Shown one piece after another: positions 18,075 to 26,404 of a stretch of 64,000 nt of DNA. The stretch spans positions 372,001-436,000 of the forward strand of contig CAJXQU010000001.1 of the NCBI GenBank assembly GCA_913058255.1, read 5' to 3'. This DNA is from an uncultured Pseudomonadota bacterium (lineage in GTDB: Bacteria > Pseudomonadota > Gammaproteobacteria > CAJXQU01). The position numbers and the translations under genes were made by a program. Every line of letters begins with the position of its first letter. The stretch's first letter is position 1. The notes under the pieces are model-generated. The model searched no databases. It was not told the DNA's origin and worked only from the letters and a program-made list of their open reading frames with translations.

Positions 18075-19031
18075 ATGGCAGGAAGTAGTTTTTTAGCATT
18101 AATTGATGACATAGCAACAATTTTGGATGATGTCGCTTTAATGACAAAGGTCGCGGCAAAGAAAACCGCTGGCGTTTTGGGTGATGACTTGGCTTTGAAT
18201 GCGGAGCAGGTTTCCGGTGTAAAAGCTGATCGTGAGCTGCCTGTCGTTTGGGCGGTAGCGAAAGGCTCTTTTGTGAACAAACTCATACTCGTTCCTGCGG
18301 CTTTATTGATCAGCGTATTTGCACCCTGGTTGATTACCCCACTACTTATGCTTGGTGGCGCATATCTGTGTTTTGAAGGGGTAGAAAAGCTGGCGCATAA
18401 ATTCTTTCATCATAAGGAAGAAGAGGAAGCACATCATAAGGAAGTCGTCGAAGCGATTCTTGATACCAATGTTGATATGGTGGAATTTGAGCAGAAGAAA
18501 ATTAAAGGGGCGATCAGAACAGATTTTGTACTGTCTGCTGAAATCATTGTTATCGCGTTAGGTACAGTTAAAGAAGCTACGTTTATTAACCAAGCTGCAG
18601 TCGTTACTGCCATTGCTTTGATTATGACGATTGGTGTTTATGGTTTAGTGGCAGGCATAGTAAAGTTGGATGATGGTGGTTTGGCTTTGGTTAAAGCGAC
18701 TTCAAAAAATCTTTGGGGAGCTTTTAAACGAAAATTAGGCAAGGCTATTCTATGGTTTGCACCCGCCTTAATGAAGACCTTATCCGTCGTTGGAACAGCG
18801 GCAATGTTTCTAGTGGGAGGGGGGATTTTGATGCATGGTATTCCTAATGCACATGCTTATCTTCATCATGCCGAAGAAGCGGTTCATCATATTCCTTTTG
18901 TTGGTGGCGTTGCTGCGGTGATTACACCTTCATTATTGAATGCCGTTCTTGGAATTATTGCTGGTGCCGTTATTCTTGGGCTAGTGAACTTGTTTCAAAA
19001 AATTAAGGGCAAACTACAGGAACACGCTTAA
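18075..19031 (+). CDS. DUF808 family inner-membrane protein (YedI-like)
   Basis: Conserved multi-pass membrane protein of unknown function. The 318 residues match the family opening (MAGSSFLALIDDIATILDDVA, VAAKKTAGVLGDDLALNA). About six membrane segments follow, among them LVPAALLISVFAPWLI, AAVVTAIALIMTIGVY and NAVLGIIAGAVILGLV, with a His/Glu-rich loop (HHKEEEEAHHKE). The start has an AGGAAAG ribosome site. The 3' end overlaps the convergent sfsA by 29 bases. Confidence 0.9.
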   Translation: MAGSSFLALIDDIATILDDVALMTKVAAKKTAGVLGDDLALNAEQVSGVKADRELPVVWAVAKGSFVNKLILVPAALLISVFAPWLITPLLMLGGAYLCFEGVEKLAHKFFHHKEEEEAHHKEVVEAILDTNVDMVEFEQKKIKGAIRTDFVLSAEIIVIALGTVKEATFINQAAVVTAIALIMTIGVYGLVAGIVKLDDGGLALVKATSKNLWGAFKRKLGKAILWFAPALMKTLSVVGTAAMFLVGGGILMHGIPNAHAYLHHAEEAVHHIPFVGGVAAVITPSLLNAVLGIIAGAVILGLVNLFQKIKGKLQEHA

Positions 19032-19743
19032 CCAATTTGATTTCCATTGAGCTCAACTCAGCGGAGTAAGCGATGGCCTCAACCCCTGCATTGATTGATT
19101 CACGAAGCAGTTGGCCATAGATAGGATCAATGTCATCTGCTGGTCGAAACTCATTAGCATCGTTGCGTTGGATACAATAAAAAATAACCGCTCGATAACC
19201 TTGTTCCACCATCGTCTGTAGTTCACGTAAGTGCTTACTGCCGCGTTTGGTGACAGCATCGGGGAAAAGGGCTGTGGTTCCTTCCAATAGGGTGACATTT
19301 TTTACTTCAACATAACAGTTAGGCTTTTGATCAGCTTGATCAGCTTGATCAGCTTGCTCAGCTTGATCGAGCAAGAGCAGATCTATTCGGCTATTTTCCT
19401 GTCCGTATTTTACTTCACGTTTAATCTGAGCATAATCGGATAATTCAGCAACAGTACCATTGCTGATCGCCTCCGCTACCAGAGAATTACTGAGTAAGGT
19501 ATTGATCCCAACCAACACATCAGACGTTGTTTCAACCATTTCCCATGAAAGTGGGTATTTCCGATCGGGGTTTCGAGTATCACGTAACCAAACGGTTGAT
19601 CCGGGATCACTGCAGCCTTTCATAGAGCCTGTGTTGGGAGAATGAGCGGTGACGAACTCACCAGATTCAAGCGTAATATCAGCAAGGAAACGTTTATAAC
19701 GTTTGATCAGCTTTCCTTTGATCAGCGGTGAATCGAATTCCAC
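19003..19743 (-). CDS. sfsA: Sugar fermentation stimulation protein homologue SfsA
   Basis: Conserved nucleic-acid-binding-type protein, exact role unsettled. Motifs: SPLIKGKLIKRYKRFLADI, AHSPNTGSMKGCSDPGS, and YVEVKNVTLLEG (nuclease-like core), FPDAVTKRGSKHL. I prefer the GTG at 19743, just after the tusA stop, which places SPLIKG at the usual N-terminus (246 residues). A 264-residue frame from 19797 lies mostly inside tusA. An in-frame tandem repeat adds extra Gln-Ala-Asp units at about residues 126-138. Confidence 0.92.
   Translation of the reverse strand: MEFDSPLIKGKLIKRYKRFLADITLESGEFVTAHSPNTGSMKGCSDPGSTVWLRDTRNPDRKYPLSWEMVETTSDVLVGINTLLSNSLVAEAISNGTVAELSDYAQIKREVKYGQENSRIDLLLLDQAEQADQADQADQKPNCYVEVKNVTLLEGTTALFPDAVTKRGSKHLRELQTMVEQGYRAVIFYCIQRNDANEFRPADDIDPIYGQLLRESINAGVEAIAYSAELSSMEIKLVKRVPVVCP
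19327..19369. repeat. Tandem 9-base repeat inside sfsA
   Basis: The unit TTGATCAGC occurs three times exactly. A fourth copy has one change (TTGCTCAGC) and a partial fifth follows. It encodes repeated Gln-Ala-Asp/Glu on the minus strand. Unit length is a multiple of three, so copy-number changes keep the frame. Confidence 0.9.
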
Positions 19744-19747
19744 AGGA

Positions 19748-20008
19748 CTACTTTTTTGTATCCTGACGTTTGATATAAAACTCCATGACTTCGGCATCTT
19801 CGACTAACTCAAGCAGTTCATGGCCGGTGCGGGCGCAATAGGCTTTAAAGTCAATGACAGAGTGAGCATCTGTCGCCATCACATGCAGAATTTCGCCATC
19901 TTCCATACGTTGTAAAGCAAGTTTCGTTTTAAGGATCGGTAAAGGACAGTTTAGCCCCTTAGCATCAAGAACCTGATCAGGTTTTGGAAAAGAGTTTTCT
20001 TGTTTCAC
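19748..20008 (-). CDS. tusA: Sulfur-carrier protein TusA family
   Basis: Small cytosolic sulfur-relay protein, in E. coli part of tRNA 2-thiolation. In 86 residues it has the family signature LDAKGLNCPLPILKTKLAL with the persulfide-forming Cys in the CPxP motif, and HVMATDAHSVIDFKAYC. No other tus gene is nearby, so other sulfur-transfer roles remain possible. It sits 4 bases before the preferred sfsA start. Confidence 0.9.
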   Translation of the reverse strand: MKQENSFPKPDQVLDAKGLNCPLPILKTKLALQRMEDGEILHVMATDAHSVIDFKAYCARTGHELLELVEDAEVMEFYIKRQDTKK

Positions 20009-20095
20009 AGTGAATAGATTAACCTCTGGTTACCTTAAATTAACATCTAACTTAAAACAGGAGTCAGATGTAGGACAAGACAACATATTACTATG

Positions 20096-20809
20096 TCACT
20101 GTTGGTGGGTCATTAGCTGCTGCATTATGTCGAGACTGACGGAGTCTAAAAAAGAATGATATTGAATGTGTTTGGGTTGTTGCTCTAGAACGACAGCAAG
20201 TGCAAAGCGTGTATTGTTCCATTCAAGCAGGGTTGAAGGTTTTTCTTTAGCTCGCAAATTTGAGATAGAGATATCTGTAAAATTTAAATTCATTTGGATC
20301 TGACTTGGTTGAGCCTTGTAATAAGCTTCCTTTGCACTCCAGATCATGTAGAACTCGTCTTCAAGGTCATTTGTCGAGTTTAAAAAAACAGTTAATTCTT
20401 TCTTGCTCATGAAGATCTTCGCCATTTCAGCAAAGTTACGCTGTCTTTTCATTTCCAAATCAACGCCAACAGGCGAGTCTGCAAGGGCAAAACATATCAT
20501 TCCTTTACTGTGACTTAGGCTTATGAAATTATTGCTAGGTAAGTTATTGATTACTGGTGTGGAATGAGGTTGTTCTATAAATTGGAATGATGATTTTTCT
20601 GAAGGGAAGTGTTGTTGAAGAGCATGTCGCATCAAGGCTCGGCTGAGCAAATATTCTCGTTGTTTTGATTTACTGTGGGTTGCTTGAAGACGAGATTTTT
20701 CTGACGGAGAAAGTATGCTTTCTATTTGTGACTCAATAATTTGTGTAGTCTCTCCAACTCTGGCGAACCAGAGGTGAAGAGAACTGACTGTAGATAAGTT
20801 ACTTACCAA
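20096..20809 (-). CDS. 4'-phosphopantetheinyl transferase (Sfp-type), APE cluster
   Basis: Transfers phosphopantetheine from CoA to the serine of carrier proteins. Motifs: SLSHSKGMICFALADSPVGVDLE and WSAKEAYYKA, the Mg- and CoA-binding signatures. It lies beside and divergent from the polyene operon, whose two ACPs (22882, 23164) are its probable substrates. Start uncertain: a TTG at 20809 with AAGGA upstream overlaps the preceding gene by 11 bases; a TTG at 20869 would extend it by 20 residues. Confidence 0.88.
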   Translation of the reverse strand: MVSNLSTVSSLHLWFARVGETTQIIESQIESILSPSEKSRLQATHSKSKQREYLLSRALMRHALQQHFPSEKSSFQFIEQPHSTPVINNLPSNNFISLSHSKGMICFALADSPVGVDLEMKRQRNFAEMAKIFMSKKELTVFLNSTNDLEDEFYMIWSAKEAYYKAQPSQIQMNLNFTDISISNLRAKEKPSTLLEWNNTRFALAVVLEQQPKHIQYHSFLDSVSLDIMQQLMTHQQ

Positions 20810-21239
20810 GCTTAACGACTTTTCCTTGTAGTGCGACACCAACCATGATGTTTCCAGCGTGACACTCAAACTCAGTCTCGCTGCTCATTTTATTCTTTTT
20901 GTAATAACTTATGACATTAACAAGGCTATCTCCACCTTCCGTCTTTGCGCGCTCTTGTAAGGATAACAATGCTGAGAGGAATACCCAACGACATGCACGT
21001 TCATCACTTTTACCAACACCATTCGTTTTTTTATTTGAAACAAAAGTGCCATAGCTTTGTTTTGACGTCGAGTATTTCTGATCGCCAAAGTAAAACTTAA
21101 TATTTGGATCTAACTTGTCTTTGAAGTCGCTAGTTTGAAAAGCATCGTCTATGGATAACATTAATTTCGTATCACGGCTAAATGCTTGTGAAGAAGTGAG
21201 CAAGAGTGTTGCAGATATAATTAAAGTGAAAAACTTCAC
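20799..21239 (-). CDS. Conserved secreted protein beside the APE cluster
   Basis: The 146-residue product has a signal peptide (MKFFTLIISATLLLTSSQAFS). The mature part includes KFYFGDQKY, ACRWVFLSALLSLQERA, GGDSLVNVISYYKKN and a C-terminal HAGNIMVGVALQGKVVKL. Two Cys (in ACRW and FECHAG) could form a disulfide. Relatives are often labelled excinuclease ATPase subunit, which its size and signal peptide contradict. The fold may be YbjQ-like. Function unknown; location suggests a link to polyene export or envelope. Confidence 0.75.
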   Translation of the reverse strand: MKFFTLIISATLLLTSSQAFSRDTKLMLSIDDAFQTSDFKDKLDPNIKFYFGDQKYSTSKQSYGTFVSNKKTNGVGKSDERACRWVFLSALLSLQERAKTEGGDSLVNVISYYKKNKMSSETEFECHAGNIMVGVALQGKVVKLGK

Positions 21240-21294
21240 GGTTTTAATTCTCCCATCTATGAGTATGTTTTATATAAAGATTATGGATTATATG

Positions 21295-21303
21295 TGCTAT
21301 TAT
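21295..21303 (+). promoter_or_regulatory. Candidate extended -10 promoter of the APE operon
   Basis: TGC directly before TATTAT forms an extended -10 element in the 138-base gap between the divergent secreted-protein gene and the first polyene gene. No good -35 is seen at the expected spacing. The predicted start leaves a leader of about 65-70 bases. Confidence 0.3.
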
Positions 21304-21377
21304 AGTTCGGTTCAATGCGGGCGCATTTATAATATGAATATTCTTCGTTGAACGGTCATAGAAGGGGATAGGTCACA

Positions 21378-22109
21378 GTGGTACATTTTAAACTTGAAGC
21401 TTGGTCAGCAATGGCTTCAGGGCTTGGTTCGGAAGAAGATTGGAGCGCTTGGTTTTCTGCTCCCAGTATTCCGGATGAGCCGATTGGAAAGGAGGCATTA
21501 AAACAGATCCCAGCAATGCTGCGTCGTCGCTTTAAACAGTCTGGAAAATGTGCGTTAGGCGCTGCTTTACCCATCCTTAAAGAGGGAGAAATGATCCCTA
21601 GTATTTTTTCTTCACGCCATGGTGATATTGAACAAACCTTAGCACTGCTTGAGGGGATTGGGCGAGACGAGCCTATGTCACCGACAGGTTTTAGCCTTGC
21701 GGTACATAATGCCATCAGTGGTTTATTCTCCATCGTACGAAAAGACATGAGCGAAGTAACAACCATCGCCGCGAGTAAAGGGCTGATTTTTCAGTCTCTG
21801 TTTGAAGCGATAGGCCAGTTACAAGTATCAAAGAGAGTTTTGTGTGTTATTTATGACATTCCTCTGCCTCAGCCATATTCCATTTCAACAGAAAGCGACC
21901 CATTTCCTTTTGCGCTTGCGATGATTTTAAATGGTGCTGCTGGAGACCCTTATAACCTTCAACCTTGCGAACAGAGCCTTACCGATCAGACTTCTCTAAC
22001 GGGAGATTTAAATACTGAAGCCCTGAGGTTTATTGAGCTTTTAACTGGAAAAACCTCCTCCATGACATCCTCTTTGAGCGGTGGAAACTGGCGGTTAGTA
22101 CAAGGTTGA
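21378..22109 (+). CDS. Ketosynthase-like chain-length factor of the APE cluster (ApeC-type)
   Basis: The 243-residue protein carries only an N-terminal-type ketosynthase domain: MSPTGFSLAVHNAISGLFSI, then AASKGLIFQSLFEAIGQL, with no Cys-His-His triad visible. In aryl polyene synthesis this partner forms a heterodimer with the active ketosynthase (here the 32555 gene) and sets chain length. GTG start with a GGGG/AGG-rich leader. First gene of the long plus-strand operon; 9 bases to the next gene. Confidence 0.85.
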   Translation: MVHFKLEAWSAMASGLGSEEDWSAWFSAPSIPDEPIGKEALKQIPAMLRRRFKQSGKCALGAALPILKEGEMIPSIFSSRHGDIEQTLALLEGIGRDEPMSPTGFSLAVHNAISGLFSIVRKDMSEVTTIAASKGLIFQSLFEAIGQLQVSKRVLCVIYDIPLPQPYSISTESDPFPFALAMILNGAAGDPYNLQPCEQSLTDQTSLTGDLNTEALRFIELLTGKTSSMTSSLSGGNWRLVQG

Positions 22110-22118
22110 AGTTGAAGA

Positions 22119-22889
22119 GTGATTGATAATATTAAATATAGTTGGCGTTGGTTGGCAACAGCATTTAGCTTTTTTTCGTTTGGTTTAGGCGGCATATTAA
22201 TCCCGATTATTGTTGTTCCTATTCTGTACCTATTGCCGGGCGACAATTTAAAAAGAGAGCAACGTGGCCAAAAGTTTATACACCTTTCCTTTCGATTCTT
22301 TATCAATATGATGCGGTTCATGGGAGTTCTGACCTATGAAGTGGCGGATATTGAGCGTTTAAAAGACGCGCAGTTGATATTGGCGAATCATCCTTCGTTG
22401 TTAGATGTGGTCTTTCTTATCTCATTTGTGCCGAATGCTAACTGTGTTGTGAAAAGTAAATTAGTAAATAACCCGGTTATGATGGGGCCATTGAAAGCCG
22501 CGGGCTATATCGTTAATGATGAAGCTGCTGGAGATGTGATTACTGGAGCTGCTGAAGCCTTCAAAAAGGGGAATGCTTTGATCGTTTTTCCTGAAGGAAC
22601 TCGAACAACACCTTCAGAACCATTAAGATTAAGACGCGGCGCTGCAAATATTGCGATCAGAACAGAAGTAGATATAACGCCGGTCTTGATCGAGTGCGTG
22701 CCGACTACCTTGACCAAAGCAGACCGCTGGTACCAGATACCATACAAGCGTATGCATTTTCGTATACAGGTCAAAGAGAAAATTGAAACAGGTAAGTATA
22801 TAGAAAATATAAACCCGACGAAGGGAGCACGAATGCTAACCGATGACTTAGGTCATTATTTTAAACAGGAGCTGGGGTTGGATGAGTAA
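22119..22889 (+). CDS. PlsC-type lysophospholipid acyltransferase, APE cluster
   Basis: Membrane acyltransferase, likely acting on the lipid part of the polyene product. After an N-terminal membrane helix (about 10-38) come the HX4D motif in NHPSLLDVVF and the substrate motif FPEGTRTTP, then VPTTLTKADRWYQIP. GTG start at 22119 with GAAG before it; 256 residues. Overlaps the first ACP gene by 8 bases. Confidence 0.88.
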   Translation: MIDNIKYSWRWLATAFSFFSFGLGGILIPIIVVPILYLLPGDNLKREQRGQKFIHLSFRFFINMMRFMGVLTYEVADIERLKDAQLILANHPSLLDVVFLISFVPNANCVVKSKLVNNPVMMGPLKAAGYIVNDEAAGDVITGAAEAFKKGNALIVFPEGTRTTPSEPLRLRRGAANIAIRTEVDITPVLIECVPTTLTKADRWYQIPYKRMHFRIQVKEKIETGKYIENINPTKGARMLTDDLGHYFKQELGLDE

Positions 22890-23142
22890 ACTGCATCAAG
22901 AATTAAAAGAAATGATAATTGAAGTATTGGATTTAGAGGATGTTGATGTTGAAGAGATTATTGATGATGAGCCTTTGTTTGTAGAAGGTTTGGGCCTGGA
23001 CTCTATTGATGCATTGGAAATTGGCTTGGCTTTGCAAAAACGCTATGGTATTAAATTGAAGTCAGATTCAGAAGACACGCCAAAACATTTCTCAAGTATC
23101 AATGCCTTAGTTGCATTGGTTGAATCGCACAGCACAAACTAA
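22882..23142 (+). CDS. Acyl carrier protein 1, APE cluster (ApeE-type)
   Basis: Carrier of the growing polyene chain. The 86-residue acidic helical protein has the 4'-phosphopantetheine site GLGLDSIDALEI, Ser at about residue 41. The ATG lies inside the end of the acyltransferase gene, giving translational coupling. Confidence 0.92.
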   Translation: MSKLHQELKEMIIEVLDLEDVDVEEIIDDEPLFVEGLGLDSIDALEIGLALQKRYGIKLKSDSEDTPKHFSSINALVALVESHSTN

Positions 23143-23163
23143 GAATTAAACACAGAGACAATT

Positions 23164-23415
23164 ATGAAAACGCAGGAAGAAATTTTTCAAAAACTCGTTT
23201 CGATTTTTGAAGAGCTATTTGAAATTGAACCAGAAAAAATCACCTTAGAATCTAATTTATATCAGGATTTAGATATCGATAGCATTGATGCTGTTGATCT
23301 TGTGGTGGAATTGAAAAAAATCACAGGAAAGAAAATTCAGCCGGATGATTTTAAAATGGTTAGAACAGTACAAGATGTTGTTGACCAAGTCGAAAATCTC
23401 GTTAAAAACGGTTAA
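23164..23415 (+). CDS. Acyl carrier protein 2, APE cluster (ApeF-type)
   Basis: Second carrier protein, 83 residues, with the modification site DLDIDSIDAVDLVV, Ser at about residue 40. It differs clearly from ACP 1, so the pair is not a recent duplication. Two ACPs are typical of aryl polyene clusters, where starter loading and elongation may be divided between them. Its stop overlaps the next start codon. Confidence 0.92.
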   Translation: MKTQEEIFQKLVSIFEELFEIEPEKITLESNLYQDLDIDSIDAVDLVVELKKITGKKIQPDDFKMVRTVQDVVDQVENLVKNG

Positions 23416-23951
23416 TGCTCAAACTTGTTATCGTGGTTTTATCGTTGTGCTATCCCTTTTTAGTTTATTGGGGCTTGCAGCACTATGATGCCAGAATGTT
23501 ATTGCCCGTGTTGTTAATACTGCTGAGCCTAAGGTGGCTTGTCGGCGATAAAACATCGGAACGAAAAATTATCATAGCAACATTATTAGGCGTTGTGATG
23601 ATAGCTTTTGTTTGGGGGTACCAACTAGGTTTGAAGTTTTATCCTGTCATGATGAACCTTGGTTTCTTGATTTTATTTGCAAGCAGCCTGATCTCTCCGC
23701 CATCTGTCGTTGAGCGACTGGCGCGTGTTAAAGAAGCTGATCTACCCGAACATGTCATTGCTTATACTGAAAAAGTCACATTTGTCTGGAGTATTTTCTT
23801 TTTTATGAATGGCTCTATTGCCGGCTTTACGGCACTTTATGCATCAGAAAAAACATGGATGTTATATAACGGATTTATCGCCTATATCTTGATCGGAATT
23901 TTAGCAGCTGCAGAGTGGTTAATCAGACAACGAGTTCGGCGAGAAACATAA
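23415..23951 (+). CDS. COG4648-like integral membrane protein, APE cluster
   Basis: Five or six membrane helices in 178 residues (LKLVIVVLSLCYPFLVYWG, IIIATLLGVVMIAFVWGY, VTFVWSIFFFMNGSIAGF, MLYNGFIAYILIGILAAAEWLI). Such a protein is regularly encoded between the ACPs and the acyl-ACP ligase in polyene clusters. Biochemical role unknown. Confidence 0.82.
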   Translation: MLKLVIVVLSLCYPFLVYWGLQHYDARMLLPVLLILLSLRWLVGDKTSERKIIIATLLGVVMIAFVWGYQLGLKFYPVMMNLGFLILFASSLISPPSVVERLARVKEADLPEHVIAYTEKVTFVWSIFFFMNGSIAGFTALYASEKTWMLYNGFIAYILIGILAAAEWLIRQRVRRET

Positions 23952-23953
23952 TA

Positions 23954-25657
23954 ATGTCTGATTTAACCTTAATCTCACAATGGCTGACACAACAACCAGA
24001 ACAAATCATTTCGTTTGAAAATGACAAACAGAGATCTACAAAGGATTTTCTAAAAAGAGTTCTACAGTGGAAAAAACGTTTGGAGCATCAGTCGGGTAAT
24101 CGCTGGGCTGTTTATCATGATGATGCATTTGAGTTTCTCAGCATGACATTTGCCTTATGGCAGCTGGGTCGTACGGCTTGTGTTCCTGGGGATAACCGTC
24201 CGGGCACGATAGAGCGCTTAACGACTCATGTAGCTGGTTTTATAGGTAAGTTCCCCAGTCCAGCGATAACGTTAGAGCAGAATGACAATCATCCAAGCGA
24301 ATTAGTTGAATGGATAAACTTAGAGTCTAGTTTCCATGCGTTGGAAATTTATACCTCAGGTTCGACAGGTGAACCTAAACCAATTTCAAAAACTATTAGG
24401 CAAATTGAGGAAGAGTTAGAAACACTCGAAATATTATGGCCCAGTAAAGCCAGTTCTGTGGTAATAACGACTGTCTCGCATCAACATCTTTACGGCATAA
24501 CTTTTCGCCTACTTTGGCCGTTGAGTGCGGGGCGGGCATTTCAAGAGAAGCTTTGTGAATATCCTGAGGATATTTTGCAGCAAGCTAAATATCATTCGTC
24601 GTTCTCGTTGGTTTCAAGCCCGTCACATTTAGCTCGCTTAAATGCTTCGTTAGATTGGGATGCTATAGCAAAAAATTGTGATTATGTTGTTTCATCAGCG
24701 GCACCTTTAAAGCGACAAGATAGCCTGGCCGCTGCAAAATTATTACAGGCACCAGTCAGAGAAATTTATGGCAGCTCAGAAACGGGGGCAATTGCGTGGC
24801 GGATACAGCAAGAACATAATGTGGAAACGCTTTGGCAAGCTTTACCAAAGGTTGAGTTAAGCGAAACAGAGGAAGGAGCTTTGAAAGTTGAGACGCCTTA
24901 TCTTGAGTCAAACGAGCCATACATATTAGCTGATCAAGTTGTGTTTGGAGCCGAAAAAAAATTCAAACTGATGGGACGAAAAGATCGAATTGTTAAGGTC
25001 GAAGGTAAGCGTGTTTCCTTAGCTGCGATTGAAATTAAGCTGTCGGAAGCGAGTGCTGCTATAAAAGAGGTTCGTGTTATTACGCTTGAGCGTCAGCGCA
25101 TCGAAACCGCTGTGATAATTGAGTTGACAGAGGTGGGTCGGCAGGAATTAGAACAGAGTGGACGCAAAACATTAATTGCTAAGCTTAAAGTTGAGTTAGC
25201 CAAACATTTTGAAGCTGTCGTATTACCGCGTCGATGGCGGTTTGTAGACGCGATGCCTTTTAATCCTCAGGGGAAACTACCGTTAGAGTCGTTGATGAAT
25301 CTATTTAAGAAAGAAGCTGTAATTTGGCCTCAAGTAAAAAAGAAAAAGGTTGAAGAAGAAAGCTTGTCGATGGAATGCTTTATCCCTGCGGAGCTGCTTT
25401 ATTTTGATGGTCATTTTGAAGACAGGGCAATTCTCCCAGGTATCGTTCAAGTCCACTGGGCGGAAGCTTACGGTCGCCAATTTTTAGATGTAACTGGACA
25501 TTTTATTCGTTTAGAAGTGATCAAGTTCCAACAGATTATTCCGCCAAATAGCATTGTCACCATTAATTTGGAATATGTTCCAGCAACAATGAAATTGGTT
25601 TTTGAATATGTCTCTGAAAAAGGTGTACATTCGAATGGGCGAATTTGTTTCGGATAG
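23954..25657 (+). CDS. Acyl-ACP ligase fused to a FabZ-like hotdog dehydratase (ApeH-ApeI fusion)
   Basis: Residues 1 to about 430 form an AMP-binding enzyme: P-loop YTSGSTGEPKPISKT near residue 132, YGSSETGAIAWR, and GRKDRIVKVEGKRVSL. It should activate the aromatic starter and load an ACP. A linker leads to a FabA/FabZ-type domain (about 470-567) with FDGHFEDRAILPG. The His is present, but the position of the FabZ catalytic Glu, 14 residues on, is His. In E. coli the two parts are separate proteins. I use the ATG at 23954 (567 residues), 2 bases after the previous stop; a longer frame starts inside that gene. Confidence 0.88.
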   Translation: MSDLTLISQWLTQQPEQIISFENDKQRSTKDFLKRVLQWKKRLEHQSGNRWAVYHDDAFEFLSMTFALWQLGRTACVPGDNRPGTIERLTTHVAGFIGKFPSPAITLEQNDNHPSELVEWINLESSFHALEIYTSGSTGEPKPISKTIRQIEEELETLEILWPSKASSVVITTVSHQHLYGITFRLLWPLSAGRAFQEKLCEYPEDILQQAKYHSSFSLVSSPSHLARLNASLDWDAIAKNCDYVVSSAAPLKRQDSLAAAKLLQAPVREIYGSSETGAIAWRIQQEHNVETLWQALPKVELSETEEGALKVETPYLESNEPYILADQVVFGAEKKFKLMGRKDRIVKVEGKRVSLAAIEIKLSEASAAIKEVRVITLERQRIETAVIIELTEVGRQELEQSGRKTLIAKLKVELAKHFEAVVLPRRWRFVDAMPFNPQGKLPLESLMNLFKKEAVIWPQVKKKKVEEESLSMECFIPAELLYFDGHFEDRAILPGIVQVHWAEAYGRQFLDVTGHFIRLEVIKFQQIIPPNSIVTINLEYVPATMKLVFEYVSEKGVHSNGRICFG

Positions 25658-25660
25658 ATC

Positions 25661-26404
25661 ATGACGTTCAAGCCAGCCATATTAATCCCTGTTTACAATC
25701 ATGAAAAAGCGATAGGCACCATTTTAATGGAGGCGCTTAATTATGAATATCCTGTGTTACTTGTCGATGATGGGAGTGATGCAGAGTGTCATGATGTTTT
25801 GCTGTCTTTAAGAGAAGAGAATGCAGAACGAGCAATGTTGCTGAGATTGGAAAAAAATTCAGGAAAAGGGGCTGCAGTGAAAGCTGGTTTTAGAGAACTA
25901 CAAAGGCTTGGATATAGTCATGCCTTACAGATTGATGCTGATGGGCAACATGATCTATCCGATTTACCTAGCTTTATCGCAAGTGGTGAGGCAGATCAAG
26001 GAGCCTTAATCACGGGACATCCCAAATATGATGAAACCGTTCCGATGGCTCGCTACTATAGCCGTTATTTGACTCACATTTGGGTTTGGATTAATACGCT
26101 TTCGTTTGAAATAAAAGATACTATGTGTGGTTTTAGGCTCTACCCACTAAAGCCCATTACAGAAATGCTCAACAATGAATCTTGTGGCGACCGTATGAGC
26201 TTTGATACAGAAGTGATGGTTCGTTGGCACTGGCAAGGTGGAAATATTGTCAATATTTCGACAAGGGTTCATTATCCAATTGATGGCATTTCACATTTTG
26301 ATGCGTGGCATGATAACTTGAGAATTTCAGGTATGCATGCGCGGCTTTTTTTTGGAATGCTTAGACGTGCGCCACAGATTATCGGAAGAAAATGGCATGG
26401 CTAA
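25661..26404 (+). CDS. Family 2 glycosyltransferase (dolichol-phosphate-mannose-like), APE cluster
   Basis: Predicted inverting transferase using a nucleotide sugar. The 247 residues start with ILIPVYNHEKAIG, then VLLVDDGSDAE, NSGKGAAVKAGF, and the metal-binding QIDADGQHD. The conserved CGFRLYPL follows. In some polyene clusters a glycosyltransferase and an acyltransferase are one protein; here the next gene encodes the acyltransferase separately, overlapping by 8 bases. Probable role: sugar modification of the polyene lipid anchor. Confidence 0.88.
   Translation: MTFKPAILIPVYNHEKAIGTILMEALNYEYPVLLVDDGSDAECHDVLLSLREENAERAMLLRLEKNSGKGAAVKAGFRELQRLGYSHALQIDADGQHDLSDLPSFIASGEADQGALITGHPKYDETVPMARYYSRYLTHIWVWINTLSFEIKDTMCGFRLYPLKPITEMLNNESCGDRMSFDTEVMVRWHWQGGNIVNISTRVHYPIDGISHFDAWHDNLRISGMHARLFFGMLRRAPQIIGRKWHG

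Noticed and set aside
19327-19369. Short repeats as a CRISPR array
   Set aside because: Direct tandem 9-base units without spacers inside a coding frame.
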